A stretch of DNA of 36,056 bases from Bacilli bacterium (GCA_900758895.1 CAAETG010000017.1:1-36056), one strand, 5' to 3'; counted from the first letter of the stretch, positions 8,383 through 15,662 are shown. Translations and numbers: made by a program. Notes: generated by a model from the letters alone, not told the origin.

Positions 8383-8418
8383 AAAACTTTATTCTAAAAA
8401 AGAATAGAGTTTTTTGCT
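8383..8418 (+). terminator. Intrinsic terminator of the tandem-hairpin RNA
   Basis: AAAACTTTATTCT (8383-8395) pairs over 13 bp, with one G-U, to AGAATAGAGTTTT (8401-8413) across a 5-base loop. TT GC TTTT follows. Confidence 0.85.
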
Positions 8419-8457
8419 TTTATATAGAATAATTTGTGTTAAGGTATATTTCTTAAA

Positions 8458-8487
8458 TTGACACTTCAACTTTAGATATGTTATTAT
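8458..8487 (+). promoter_or_regulatory. Promoter of the 95-residue membrane protein
   Basis: Consensus TTGACA (8458-8463), an 18-base spacer, and TGT-TATTAT (8479-8487, extended -10). It separates the downstream gene from the small RNA unit. Confidence 0.65.
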
Positions 8488-8520
8488 GGAACTCCCACCC
8501 TTGAAAGGAGATCCAATTTC

Positions 8521-8808
8521 GTGTTAGTTTATTTTTACTTAATTACTGTTGTTTTTAGCGTTTTTGTTGTCTATATTATAAGTATTAGTTTCATCAAAAG
8601 ATTTCAACAAGACCGAATTGAAGTGGTGGCTAAGCTATCTGGATTTGATGAGTGTAAGCATCTTTTTTCTTTATTTATTAAGATTTGTTTTCCTTTTGTT
8701 AATATGATTTATGATATTTATTTATTGGGATTTCATAATCAAATTTATCAAAAGATGATTACACAACTATTTTTGGAAGGAAGAGCAATTTTTAAGAAAA
8801 ATTTGTAA
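8521..8808 (+). CDS. Small membrane protein, unknown function
   Basis: 95 residues starting at GTG 8521, chosen because GAAAGGAGAT (8502-8511) is well spaced before it and no ATG fits. Residues 1-24 form one strong hydrophobic helix followed by a basic stretch (KRFQQDR). A second, weaker hydrophobic segment lies around residues 55-75. The end is basic (KKNL). I do not recognise a family. It has its own promoter (8458-8487) and terminator (8828-8857), so it is a single-gene unit between the tandem-hairpin RNA and the ruvX neighbourhood. Confidence 0.6.
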   Translation: MLVYFYLITVVFSVFVVYIISISFIKRFQQDRIEVVAKLSGFDECKHLFSLFIKICFPFVNMIYDIYLLGFHNQIYQKMITQLFLEGRAIFKKNL

Positions 8809-8827
8809 TATATGAAAGTGAAGTTTA

Positions 8828-8857
8828 TAGAGTAATTTGATATTTACTCTATTTTTC
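8828..8857 (+). terminator. Intrinsic terminator
   Basis: TAGAGTAA (8828-8835) and TTACTCTA (8844-8851) form a perfect 8-bp stem followed by TTTTTCTTT. Confidence 0.8.
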
Positions 8858-8897
8858 TTTGTTAATTTATGTTACAATTATCTAAGAGGTTAGATCT

Positions 8898-9014
8898 ATG
8901 AAGAAAAAAGAAGTTAAGAAAAATAAACGAACTATTAAACTCTATGAAGCACTATTTTTTGGGGCTTGTATATTATTATTTATATTTATGATATTTCGAA
9001 TTTGGTGGTGGTAA
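8898..9014 (+). CDS. 38-residue single-pass membrane peptide
   Basis: The ATG at 8898 is preceded by AGAGG. The product has a strongly basic N-terminus (MKKKEVKKNKR), one hydrophobic helix (about residues 17-33) and ends FRIWWW. The stop at 9012-9014 is one base before the ATG of the next gene, and its GGTGGTGG end supplies that gene's ribosome-binding site, so the two are translationally coupled. The family is unrecognised. The fit of start, spacing and membrane topology argues that it is real. Confidence 0.55.
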   Translation: MKKKEVKKNKRTIKLYEALFFGACILLFIFMIFRIWWW

Positions 9015-9015
9015 A

Positions 9016-9249
9016 ATGACAAGAGAAATTAAACTACAAACTTTTTTGATTGTTATGGTAATTTTAATTGCCTTAGAAATTTTTTTATTAGTGATGTTTC
9101 GGCCAAAACAAGTAAGTGAGAATTACAGTCCTATTTATTGCCAGGAAGCAGTATGTAATGAAGATGCTAGTTTGTGTTATGCTTATGATTTAGATGAAGA
9201 CGGTAATACAATTGTTGTATGGCGTGGCTCTTGTCAAAGTGGAAATTAA
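9016..9249 (+). CDS. Small Cys-containing membrane-anchored protein
   Basis: 77 residues. An N-terminal transmembrane helix (about 8-28) is followed by an extracytoplasmic-looking tail with four cysteines (YCQEAVC, SLCY, GSCQ), compatible with two disulfides. The tail motif AYDLDEDGNT resembles small conserved tails of other Firmicute membrane proteins, but I do not recognise the family. It is directly coupled to the 38-residue peptide upstream. The ruvX promoter lies immediately downstream. Confidence 0.6.
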   Translation: MTREIKLQTFLIVMVILIALEIFLLVMFRPKQVSENYSPIYCQEAVCNEDASLCYAYDLDEDGNTIVVWRGSCQSGN

Positions 9250-9258
9250 TGGTAGAGG

Positions 9259-9287
9259 TTGTATTTTATGATAAAATCTGTTAGAAT
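9259..9287 (+). promoter_or_regulatory. Promoter of the ruvX-trhP2 operon
   Basis: TTGTAT (9259-9264), a 17-base spacer, and TGT-TAGAAT (9279-9287, extended -10). The ruvX ATG follows at 9312 behind AGGTGATGAA. Confidence 0.65.
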
Positions 9288-9311
9288 ATAACATGTCTTG
9301 TAGGTGATGAA

Positions 9312-9734
9312 ATGCGTTATTTAGGTTTAGATTTAGGAACAAAAACGCTTGGTGTGGCAATTACTGATGCAACAGGAACGATTGCTAGTCCTTTTAAAGT
9401 GATTCGTTTTCCTAGCGAAGAATATGATGTTGCTTTAAAGGAATTAAAAGGCATTTTAGAAGAAATGAGAATTAGTAAAATTGCTTTGGGACTTCCTAAG
9501 AATATGGATGGAAGTATGGGATTTGCTAGTGAAAGAAGTATTAAGTTTAAAGAAATGATTGAACAGATTACAGATATTCCTGTAATTTTGGTTGATGAGC
9601 GACTTACAAGTGTAGAGGCAGAATCTATTTTGCTGGAAGCAGACGTTAGTAGAAAAAAGAGAAAACGTGTTGTTGATGGGGTGGCGGCTGTTTTGATTTT
9701 AGAAACTTTTATGAAAATGGAGGAAAAACAATGA
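9312..9734 (+). CDS. ruvX: RuvX/YqgF-family RNase H-fold nuclease
   Basis: 140 residues, the usual length. RYLGLDLGTKTLGVA at the N-terminus carries the first catalytic Asp of the RNase H fold; ALGLPKNMDGS near 79 and LVDERLTS near 95-102 are the other family motifs. Members are linked to 16S rRNA 5'-end maturation in E. coli (YqgF) and to Holliday-junction cleavage (RuvX); which activity dominates here is unknown. The start follows AGGTGATGAA. The stop overlaps the next ATG (ATGA). The neighbourhood matches B. subtilis yrrK-yrzB-yrrL. Confidence 0.93.
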   Translation: MRYLGLDLGTKTLGVAITDATGTIASPFKVIRFPSEEYDVALKELKGILEEMRISKIALGLPKNMDGSMGFASERSIKFKEMIEQITDIPVILVDERLTSVEAESILLEADVSRKKRKRVVDGVAAVLILETFMKMEEKQ

Positions 9735-10003
9735 ATGAAGAAAAAAACCGCTATTTTACGGTAACAGATAATGAGGGAAATACAATCGAATATGAAATTC
9801 TTTTTACCTTTGATTCTGATGAAACTGGTAAAAGTTATATCGTTTTTACCGATCATACTGAAGATGAAGAAGGTAGTATTGTCACTTATGCTGCTGTTTA
9901 TGATAAAAATGGTGAAGTGTTAGAATTACAAGATATTGAGACAGAACAAGAATGGAATTTGATTGAGAATTTACTTGCTAGTATTGAAGAAGCAAACGAA
10001 TAA
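9731..10003 (+). CDS. DUF1292 (YrzB-like) protein
   Basis: 90 residues, acidic and soluble. The pattern TVTDNEGNTIEYEILFTFD ... YIVFTD ... EWNLIENLLAS is typical of DUF1292, the small protein encoded between ruvX and mltG in Bacilli and Clostridia (YrzB in B. subtilis). No biochemical function is established. Its ATG overlaps the ruvX stop by four bases and GGAGG lies inside the ruvX end, so translation is coupled. The gene order itself is the best support for the identity. Confidence 0.88.
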   Translation: MNEEKNRYFTVTDNEGNTIEYEILFTFDSDETGKSYIVFTDHTEDEEGSIVTYAAVYDKNGEVLELQDIETEQEWNLIENLLASIEEANE

Positions 10004-10013
10004 GAGGAGTTAT

Positions 10014-11084
10014 ATGAAAAAGAAGTTAATGATCATACTAGGGGTTATTTTGGTTTTGATTATTCTTTTAGTTGTTCTTTATTTTTATGGACTTACTCCA
10101 GCATCAAAGAGTGATGAAGTGGTGTCTTTTACTGTTCAAAGTGGTGAAAGTAAAACAGATATTATTGATCACTTAGATGAAGCTGGGTTAATTAAAAGTA
10201 AGATATCTGCTTATATTTATGTTGGACTTCATCGTAGTTTAAATTTACAAGCCGGGGAATATGAACTTCGTCCCAATATGAGTTTAGAAGAAATATTAGA
10301 TAAATTTCATGAAGGAGATATTTCAGTAGATGAAAATACATTTCAACTTACTTTTGTAGAGGGAAGAAGATTTGTTTCTTATGCGAATGATATTGCTGAG
10401 GCAACCGGAGTAACAAGTGAGGAAGTCATTCAGACTTTAGATGATCCTGAGTATTTAGCAGAATTAATCAATGATTATTGGTTTTTATCTGATGATATTT
10501 TAAATGAAGATATTTATTATCCTTTAGAAGGTTATTTATTTGCTAGTACTTATGAGTTTTATGAAGGTAGTAGTGTGAAGGATATTGTGAGAAAAATGCT
10601 CGATGGAATGGACGATGTATTAAGTGATTATAAAGATGAAATAGAAGCGAGTAACTACAGTGTTCATGAGTTGTTAACGCTTGCTAGTATTGTTGAATTA
10701 GAAGGGTCTACTAGTGATGATAGAGCAGGTGTTGCCGGTGTATTTTATAATCGTTTAAAATCAGGAATGAGTTTAGGTAGTGATGCGACTACTTATTATG
10801 CTGCAAGAGTTGATTTTAGTGAACGGGATTTGTATCTTAGTGAAATTAACGATGTGAATGCTTATAATACAAGACCAGCAGCGATGGCTGGGAAACTTCC
10901 GGTGGGGCCTATTTGTTCTCCAAGTAGAGAGTCTATTGAAGCGGTAATTAATCCAGAAGAACATGATTATTATTACTTTGTTGCAGATAAAAATGGGGAT
11001 ACTTATTTTATGAAGACATATGCAGAACATGATGCAAAAATAAAAGAATTACAAGCGAGTGGCTTGTGGTATGAATACAATTAA
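10014..11084 (+). CDS. mltG: Endolytic murein transglycosylase MltG
   Basis: 356 residues from ATG 10014, chosen because AGAGGAG sits 6-9 bases before it and the hydrophobic signal anchor (about residues 5-26) begins there. A LysM-like region precedes the YceG catalytic domain. The catalytic Glu is E228 in ASIVELEGS, followed by the conserved AGVFYNRLKSGMSLGSDAT segment and the C-terminal GPICSPSRESIEAVINP motif. The enzyme cleaves nascent glycan strands outside the membrane and sets their length, working next to PBPs. It is the third gene of the ruvX operon. Confidence 0.95.
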   Translation: MKKKLMIILGVILVLIILLVVLYFYGLTPASKSDEVVSFTVQSGESKTDIIDHLDEAGLIKSKISAYIYVGLHRSLNLQAGEYELRPNMSLEEILDKFHEGDISVDENTFQLTFVEGRRFVSYANDIAEATGVTSEEVIQTLDDPEYLAELINDYWFLSDDILNEDIYYPLEGYLFASTYEFYEGSSVKDIVRKMLDGMDDVLSDYKDEIEASNYSVHELLTLASIVELEGSTSDDRAGVAGVFYNRLKSGMSLGSDATTYYAARVDFSERDLYLSEINDVNAYNTRPAAMAGKLPVGPICSPSRESIEAVINPEEHDYYYFVADKNGDTYFMKTYAEHDAKIKELQASGLWYEYN

Positions 11085-11100
11085 TTAAGAGGTGAATTTT

Positions 11101-11694
11101 ATGAAAGAACTTATTTTAGAAATGGAGGAATATGCCTCCCTTAAAAACATTCCTATTATCGAAAAAGATTCGATTGCGTTTATTATGAAATATATTAAGA
11201 AAAATAACATTAAAAATATTTTAGAGATTGGTAGTGCCATTGGCTATTCGACCATTTTAATGGCTAGTGTAGCACAAGATGTAACGGTTACGACAATTGA
11301 ACGTGATGAAGCTAGATATATGGAATGTTTAAAAAATGTTAAAAAATGTGGTTTTGAAAAGAAAATTAATGTGGTTTTCCAAGATGCTTTAGAAGTTAAT
11401 TTAACGGGTGTTAAATATGATATGATATTTATTGATGCAGCGAAAGGACAATATATTAAGTTTTTTGAAAAATTTCAATATTTTTTAAATGATGGTGGTG
11501 TGATTATTACCGATAATTTAAAATTTCATGGTCATGTTGGAAAATCAAAAGAAATAGAATCAAAAAATCTTCGTGGTTTGGTAGAAAAGATTGAAAATTA
11601 TATTGATTTTTTGAAAAATAATCAAGATTTTGATACGAATTTTTATGATGTTGGAGACGGACTTTCCGTAAGTGTTAAAAAACATGACAAATAA
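11101..11694 (+). CDS. trmR: tRNA 5-hydroxyuridine methyltransferase (YrrM/TrmR family)
   Basis: 197 residues. ATG 11101 is preferred over the in-frame GTG 11092 because the latter lies within the Shine-Dalgarno AAGAGGTGA. It is a class I SAM-dependent O-methyltransferase: motif I ILEIGSAIGYSTI near residues 40-52, IERD (ribose-binding acidic residue) near 66, and the metal-binding FIDAAKG and ITDN motifs near 117 and 141. In B. subtilis the orthologue YrrM (TrmR) methylates 5-hydroxyuridine at tRNA position 34 to 5-methoxyuridine. The directly following trhP1/trhP2 genes, which make that hydroxyuridine, support the assignment over a generic catechol O-methyltransferase. Confidence 0.85.
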   Translation: MKELILEMEEYASLKNIPIIEKDSIAFIMKYIKKNNIKNILEIGSAIGYSTILMASVAQDVTVTTIERDEARYMECLKNVKKCGFEKKINVVFQDALEVNLTGVKYDMIFIDAAKGQYIKFFEKFQYFLNDGGVIITDNLKFHGHVGKSKEIESKNLRGLVEKIENYIDFLKNNQDFDTNFYDVGDGLSVSVKKHDK

Positions 11695-12484
11695 TTATTT
11701 ATTACTTGTTACAAATAGAGATTTGGTTTCGAAATTAAAAGATGAAAGCAATGTTACTTTCCTTTTTCCAATCAAAGAATTTAGTGTTGGATTTTCGAAT
11801 CCTTTTTCTTTAGAGGAAATTTCTGTTCCTCATGCTTTTATATTCGTAGATCGTATTCTTGATCAGGATGGAATTCAAAAGTTTCGAGAATTTGTTCAAG
11901 GTTTACCAGATTCGATTGAAGGAATTGTTTTTGATGATATTGGTGTTTTACAAGTATTAAGAGAAATTCCTAATCATCTTACTAAGATTCTATTTTTAAA
12001 TCATTTTAATTGTAATTATATGAGTGTTAATGCTTATTTAGAATTTGTTGATAGTGTCGTTTTAAGTACTGATATTACGGAAGGGGAAGTAAAAGAAATT
12101 TTAGATAAAGCGGATAAGCCTTTAGTTCTTTATACTTTTGGACATGTTAATATTATGTATTCAAGAAGACGCCTTATTACCAATTATAACGCGCATTTTC
12201 AAAAAGATGAACCACTTGATAGTTGTCTTACGAATGATTTAGGTCAAACGTTTCAAATGGTGGAAAATGAATATGGGACTGTTATTTATACAGGTGAGCC
12301 TTTTAATGGTTTAAGATACCGGGGAATGAATAACGTTTTATATCATCTTATTCATACTGCTTTCTTAAGTGATGAGGAAGTTATTAGCATCCTTCATAGT
12401 TCTAGTAATTTAGAAGATAGGTATCCATATGCTTATTTGAGTAAAGAAGAAACTATTGTGAGAATAAAGGAGAGAGATGTATGA
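11684..12484 (+). CDS. trhP1: TrhP1-like U32-family protein (tRNA U34 hydroxylation)
   Basis: 266 residues from ATG 11684, overlapping the trmR stop by 11 bases; GTG 11672 is an alternative that adds four residues. It is a diverged, short U32 'peptidase' relative without the Cys cluster of its larger partner, matching YrrN of B. subtilis in position and size. In B. subtilis YrrN and YrrO act together to hydroxylate uridine 34 of several tRNAs with a prephenate-derived cofactor pathway. It contains TIM-barrel-like segments but no catalytic motif I can point to, so the assignment rests mainly on gene order. Its stop overlaps the trhP2 start. Confidence 0.75.
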   Translation: MTNNYLLLVTNRDLVSKLKDESNVTFLFPIKEFSVGFSNPFSLEEISVPHAFIFVDRILDQDGIQKFREFVQGLPDSIEGIVFDDIGVLQVLREIPNHLTKILFLNHFNCNYMSVNAYLEFVDSVVLSTDITEGEVKEILDKADKPLVLYTFGHVNIMYSRRRLITNYNAHFQKDEPLDSCLTNDLGQTFQMVENEYGTVIYTGEPFNGLRYRGMNNVLYHLIHTAFLSDEEVISILHSSSNLEDRYPYAYLSKEETIVRIKERDV

Positions 12485-13668
12485 TTGAGTTACTAGCTCC
12501 AGCTGGAAATTTAGAACGTTTGAAAATCGCTTATCTTTATGGAGCGGATGCTGTTTATGTTGGTGGGTACTCTTATTCACTTAGAGCCAATGCCATTAAT
12601 TTTAGTAAGAGTGAATTAAGGGAAGCTGCTGCTTTTGCTCATAGTTTAGGAAAAAAACTTTATGTTACGGTCAATATTGTTTTTCATAATTGTGATTTGG
12701 AAGGGTTAAAAGAATATTTGGAGGAACTAGCAAGTTTTTCGGTCGATGCGGTCATTGTCAGTGATATAGCGGTGATTACCATGATTAAAAAATATCATAT
12801 TCCTCTTGAAATTCATTTATCGACGCAAGCAAGTACTTTAAATTATGAAGCTGCTTTGTTTTATAAAGAACTTGGAGTAAAAAGAATTGTTTTAGCAAGA
12901 GAAGCTTCTAAAGAAGATATTGTAGAAATTAAAGAAAAAACGGGATTAGATTTGGAATGTTTTATTCAAGGAGCGATGTGCACGAGTTTTAGTGGTAAAT
13001 GTGTTTTATCTAATGTTGTAACTAATCGTGATTCTAATCGAGGTGGTTGTGCGCAAATTTGTCGTTGGACTTTCCAGATTAATCAGGATCCCGAAATTTT
13101 TAGTATGACACCGAAAGATCTCAATATGTCTACTTATTTGGAAGAGATGATTAAGATTGGCGTTAATTCTTTTAAAGTAGAAGGAAGAATGCGTTCCGTT
13201 TATTATATTGCAACGGTTATTTCAGAATACCGTCATTTGCTTGATAAAATCGCCAGTCATACTTTAAGTGGAAGTGACATACGATATTCTAACGATATTA
13301 TTCATCGTTGTGCTAATAGAGAGTCGGTTCCGCAGTTTTTTCAAGGGTTGCCAACTCATCAAGAACAATATTACTTAGGAAGAGAAGAAGTTTCTAATCA
13401 AGACTTTTTAGGTATTGTTTTAGATTGCACTAATCACCGTGTATACTTGGAACAACGAAATTATTTTCAAGTTGGTGATGTTGTAGAATTTTTTGGGCCA
13501 GGAATGGATACTAAAACTTATCAAATACATAAAATATATGATGAAACCGGGGAAGAAATATCGGTTGCAAGGCATCCTAGAATGAAAGTATTTTTAGATG
13601 TGGATGAGGATATTGTAAAGTATGCGATGATGCGTTTAAAAGTATTTGACAAAAATGATTATTTGTAG
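12481..13668 (+). CDS. trhP2: TrhP2, U32-family tRNA hydroxylation protein
   Basis: 395 residues. Strong U32 signatures: ELLAPAGNLERLK at 2-14, GADAVYVGG near 21, LSTQAS near 113, and the Cys-rich block FIQGAMCTSFSGKC ... GGCAQICRW around 161-196 that binds an iron-sulfur cluster in characterised members, followed by SFKVEGRMRS near 228. Although the family was named peptidase, YrrO/TrhP and YegQ/RlhA-type proteins hydroxylate RNA bases. The ATG overlaps the trhP1 stop by four bases (ATGA). This is the last gene of the ruvX operon; greA follows after 39 bases. Confidence 0.9.
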   Translation: MIELLAPAGNLERLKIAYLYGADAVYVGGYSYSLRANAINFSKSELREAAAFAHSLGKKLYVTVNIVFHNCDLEGLKEYLEELASFSVDAVIVSDIAVITMIKKYHIPLEIHLSTQASTLNYEAALFYKELGVKRIVLAREASKEDIVEIKEKTGLDLECFIQGAMCTSFSGKCVLSNVVTNRDSNRGGCAQICRWTFQINQDPEIFSMTPKDLNMSTYLEEMIKIGVNSFKVEGRMRSVYYIATVISEYRHLLDKIASHTLSGSDIRYSNDIIHRCANRESVPQFFQGLPTHQEQYYLGREEVSNQDFLGIVLDCTNHRVYLEQRNYFQVGDVVEFFGPGMDTKTYQIHKIYDETGEEISVARHPRMKVFLDVDEDIVKYAMMRLKVFDKNDYL

Positions 13669-13707
13669 TATTCTTTTGTAGATGCAAAATTTAATGAGGT
13701 GGAATAA

Positions 13708-14175
13708 ATGAAAAAAGAAAATACAGTTGTATTAACCCCAGAGGGGTATTTAGAGTTAGAAGCAGAGTTAAATGATTTAAAATTAAACAAAAGACCTGAG
13801 GTTATTAATGCTTTAAAATATGCTCGTTCTTTAGGTGATTTATCAGAAAATGCCGATTATGATGCTGCTAGAAATGAACAAGCTCAACTTGAAAGCCGCA
13901 TTAAAGAATTAGAGTATAAATTAGAACATTGTGAAATCATTGATAATAAAGATAAGAATATTGCCAATGTAGGTTCAACGATTGTAATTGAATATGAACC
14001 TGGTGATGATGAGGAATATAAAATAGTTGGTTCTCTAGAAGCAGATCCTTTTAATAATAAGATTTCTAATGAATCACCAATTGGAAAAGCTGTTATTGGA
14101 CATAAGGCAGGAGAAGTTGTTTCTGTTGAAAGTCCTAATGGCGCTTATGAAGTTACTTTAAAAAGTGTTAATTAA
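13708..14175 (+). CDS. greA: Transcription elongation factor GreA
   Basis: 155 residues, close to the usual 158. The N-terminal antiparallel coiled coil (about 1-75) contains LTPEGYLELEAELNDLK and the tip motif GDLSENADYDAA with the conserved acidic residues that enter the RNA polymerase secondary channel. The C-terminal FKBP-like domain contains GSLEADPFNNKISNESPIG near 110-128. GreA stimulates cleavage of backtracked transcripts. GAGGTGGAA precedes the ATG. It sits where it does in Bacilli, after the yrrMNO genes, but udk is absent here. Confidence 0.96.
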   Translation: MKKENTVVLTPEGYLELEAELNDLKLNKRPEVINALKYARSLGDLSENADYDAARNEQAQLESRIKELEYKLEHCEIIDNKDKNIANVGSTIVIEYEPGDDEEYKIVGSLEADPFNNKISNESPIGKAVIGHKAGEVVSVESPNGAYEVTLKSVN

Positions 14176-14176
14176 T

Positions 14177-14205
14177 TTGTATTTTATCTTTTTGTGTGTT
14201 ATAAT
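14177..14205 (+). promoter_or_regulatory. Promoter of rplS with extended -10
   Basis: TTGTAT (14177-14182), a 17-base spacer, and TGT-TATAAT (14197-14205). The 5' leader would be about 75 bases, long for this genome. Confidence 0.7.
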
Positions 14206-14211
14206 GGATAA

Positions 14212-14278
14212 GACCCGAGAAAATATAATCCGCTGATAAGTTTTATTATGATTATAGGTTAATAAAAAAATAGAAAGG
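14212..14278 (+). promoter_or_regulatory. Possible structured leader of rplS
   Basis: Between the likely start point and the Shine-Dalgarno lies a stretch in which ATAATC (14225-14230) can pair with GATTAT (14250-14255), closing an inner ATAA/TTAT helix. Ribosomal protein genes of Firmicutes, rplS among them, often carry autoregulatory leaders. I cannot match a named motif, so this is a weak call. Confidence 0.3.
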
Positions 14279-14287
14279 ATGAGGAAG

Positions 14288-14629
14288 ATGGCAAATTTAG
14301 TCGATAAGATTAATGAACGTCATATTAGACGTGATATTCCTGAATTCCGCGTTGGAGACACAGTACGTGTTGATGTATGGGTTAAGGAAGGAAAGAAGGA
14401 GAGAATCCAAGCTTTTGAAGGCTTAGTTGTAGCTAAAAAAGGTAGTGGCGTATCTGAGACTTTTTCAGTAAGAAAGAAATCAGGTGGCGTTGGCGTAACT
14501 CGTATATTTCCAGTTAATGCACCAACGATTGATAAAATTGTTGTTGTGAAAAAAGGCTTGGTTAGAAGAGCAAAACTTAACTTTATTAAAAATATGCGTA
14601 AAGAATATCGTGTTAAAGAAAGAAACTAA
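14288..14629 (+). CDS. rplS: 50S ribosomal protein L19
   Basis: 113 residues (family about 115). ATG 14288 is chosen because the upstream in-frame ATG 14279 lies inside the Shine-Dalgarno (AAAGGATGAGG). Conserved L19 text: DIPEFRVGDTVRVDVWVKEG, RIQAFEGLVVAKKGSG, ETFSVRKKSGGVGVTRIFPV and the C-terminal RRAKLNF. L19 is a small, basic large-subunit protein at the 30S-50S interface. It has its own promoter and terminator; rpsP, rimM and trmD, its usual companions, are not adjacent. Confidence 0.97.
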   Translation: MANLVDKINERHIRRDIPEFRVGDTVRVDVWVKEGKKERIQAFEGLVVAKKGSGVSETFSVRKKSGGVGVTRIFPVNAPTIDKIVVVKKGLVRRAKLNFIKNMRKEYRVKERN

Positions 14630-14643
14630 TCTTTCTTTTTTTT
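14615..14643 (+). terminator. Intrinsic terminator of rplS
   Basis: AAAGAAAG (14615-14622) and CTTTCTTT (14631-14638) form a perfect 8-bp stem with a T run. The 5' arm lies in the last codons of rplS and the loop contains its stop. Confidence 0.8.
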
Positions 14644-14665
14644 GGGCCTTGTTTACACTTCAATC

Positions 14666-14694
14666 TTGATAAAAAGAATAAAAAGTGATACTAT
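14666..14694 (+). promoter_or_regulatory. Promoter of lepB
   Basis: TTGATA (14666-14671), a 17-base spacer, and TGA-TACTAT (14686-14694, extended -10). The lepB ATG at 14722 follows TGGAGGGTAA. Confidence 0.65.
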
Positions 14695-14721
14695 AAATCT
14701 ATGTGTAAAATGGAGGGTAAC

Positions 14722-15204
14722 ATGAAATTTATAAAAAGTTTAATTCCTTATATTATCATTATTGTTGTTGTGGTTTTTATTCGAACATTTATTATTACAC
14801 CAGTAAAAGTGAATGGAACTAGCATGTATCCAACTTTAGAGGGGGATGAGATCATGCTTCTAAATAAACTGGGTGAAATCGATCGGTTTGATATCGTTGT
14901 TTTAAAATTAGATGGTGAAAATGATAATTTGATTAAAAGAATTATTGGACTTCCAGGTGAGACTGTGGAAATTTATGATAATCAAATTTATATTAATGAT
15001 GAATTATTAGAAGATCCTTATGGCTATGGTGTTACATATAATATTGATCCCGTTACTTTGGATGATGATGAATATTTTATTTTGGGTGATAATCGGATTG
15101 TTTCTTTAGATAGTAGAGTATTTGGAAAAATTAATCGAAGTGAGATTAAAGGAACGACGAATTTTATTATGTATCCATTTAGTAAGATTGGAAAAGTAGA
15201 ATAA
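14722..15204 (+). CDS. lepB: Signal peptidase I
   Basis: 160 residues from ATG 14722, chosen over 14701 and 14710 because GGAGGGT lies just before it. One N-terminal membrane helix (about 5-22) anchors an extracellular S26 serine protease. The catalytic Ser is S34 in NGTSMYPTL and the general-base Lys is K72 in LIKRIIGLPGE. The structural GDNR box is visible as LGDNRIVSLDSR near 131-142, with I and V in place of the usual residues after GDNR. The enzyme removes signal peptides from exported proteins, including the surface proteins seen in this window. The GNAT gene follows after 14 bases and is probably co-transcribed. Confidence 0.95.
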   Translation: MKFIKSLIPYIIIIVVVVFIRTFIITPVKVNGTSMYPTLEGDEIMLLNKLGEIDRFDIVVLKLDGENDNLIKRIIGLPGETVEIYDNQIYINDELLEDPYGYGVTYNIDPVTLDDDEYFILGDNRIVSLDSRVFGKINRSEIKGTTNFIMYPFSKIGKVE

Positions 15205-15218
15205 TTTTTGAGGTAAAT

Positions 15219-15662
15219 ATGATTAAGTATGAAATGCGGAAGGCTTGCCGGGAAGATATCCCTATTTTAGTACGTTATAAACTAACCAATATTTTGGAGT
15301 ATGCGGATAGTGCTACATTAGAAGAACAAGATCAGATTGAGGGTTATGTTCAAGCAGAAATGAAAACAGAACTAGAAAATGCACAAATGGTTATGGTAGA
15401 AGGAAAAACAGTAGGATGCCTCGTTGTTACAAAAAAAGATGATGGTATGCTTATTGATGAAATTTATTTGGAAGAAGATTACCGGAATCAAGGAATTGGT
15501 ACTTCTTGTTTAGAACAATTATTACAAAAGTATTCTACTCTTTATTTATGGGTATATAAGTTGAATCATCAAGCTATTTCTTTGTATCAAAAATTGGGAT
15601 TTCAAATTATCATGGAAACAGAATCAAGATATTATATGAAATATAAGCGTATTAATAAATAA
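15219..15662 (+). CDS. GNAT-family N-acetyltransferase
   Basis: 147 residues. The N-terminal RKACREDIPILVRYK start is typical of GNAT enzymes. The acetyl-CoA pyrophosphate loop is EDYRNQGIG near residues 87-95, followed by the C-terminal LWVYKLNHQAISLYQKLGF strand-helix common to the family. The acceptor substrate cannot be told; YitI- or RimI-like activities are both possible. GAGGTAA lies before the ATG. It is the last gene of the chromosomal block before the island, and no terminator is evident after it, so read-through into the RhuM gene is possible. Confidence 0.88.
   Translation: MIKYEMRKACREDIPILVRYKLTNILEYADSATLEEQDQIEGYVQAEMKTELENAQMVMVEGKTVGCLVVTKKDDGMLIDEIYLEEDYRNQGIGTSCLEQLLQKYSTLYLWVYKLNHQAISLYQKLGFQIIMETESRYYMKYKRINK

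Larger units (their letters stand above)
8256..8418 (+). ncRNA. Tandem-hairpin RNA, probable TwoAYGGAY motif
   Basis: A ~160-nt unit with its own promoter and terminator and no open reading frame. It contains two 41-nt units spaced 50 nt apart (8277-8317 and 8327-8367), differing at 4 positions. Each unit folds as a 7-bp stem with one bulged G closing an 11-nt loop, UUAYGGAUGGU, so the loops carry AUGGAU and ACGGAU. This is the two-hairpin AYGGAY arrangement of the TwoAYGGAY RNA motif known from gut Firmicutes and metagenomes, whose function is unknown. Stem pair 8 with 26 changes C-G to U-A and pair 7 with 28 changes A-U to G-U, so the structure is conserved. Both units end in AAAUGAUUCC, whose UCC could pair with the loop GGA. 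Independent transcription suggests a trans-acting small RNA rather than a leader. Confidence 0.72.

Noticed and set aside
9317..9856. A 179-codon reverse-strand frame opposite ruvX and the DUF1292 gene
   Set aside because: ruvX and the DUF1292 gene are clear homologues on the forward strand. The reverse frame is a compositional shadow without a ribosome-binding site.
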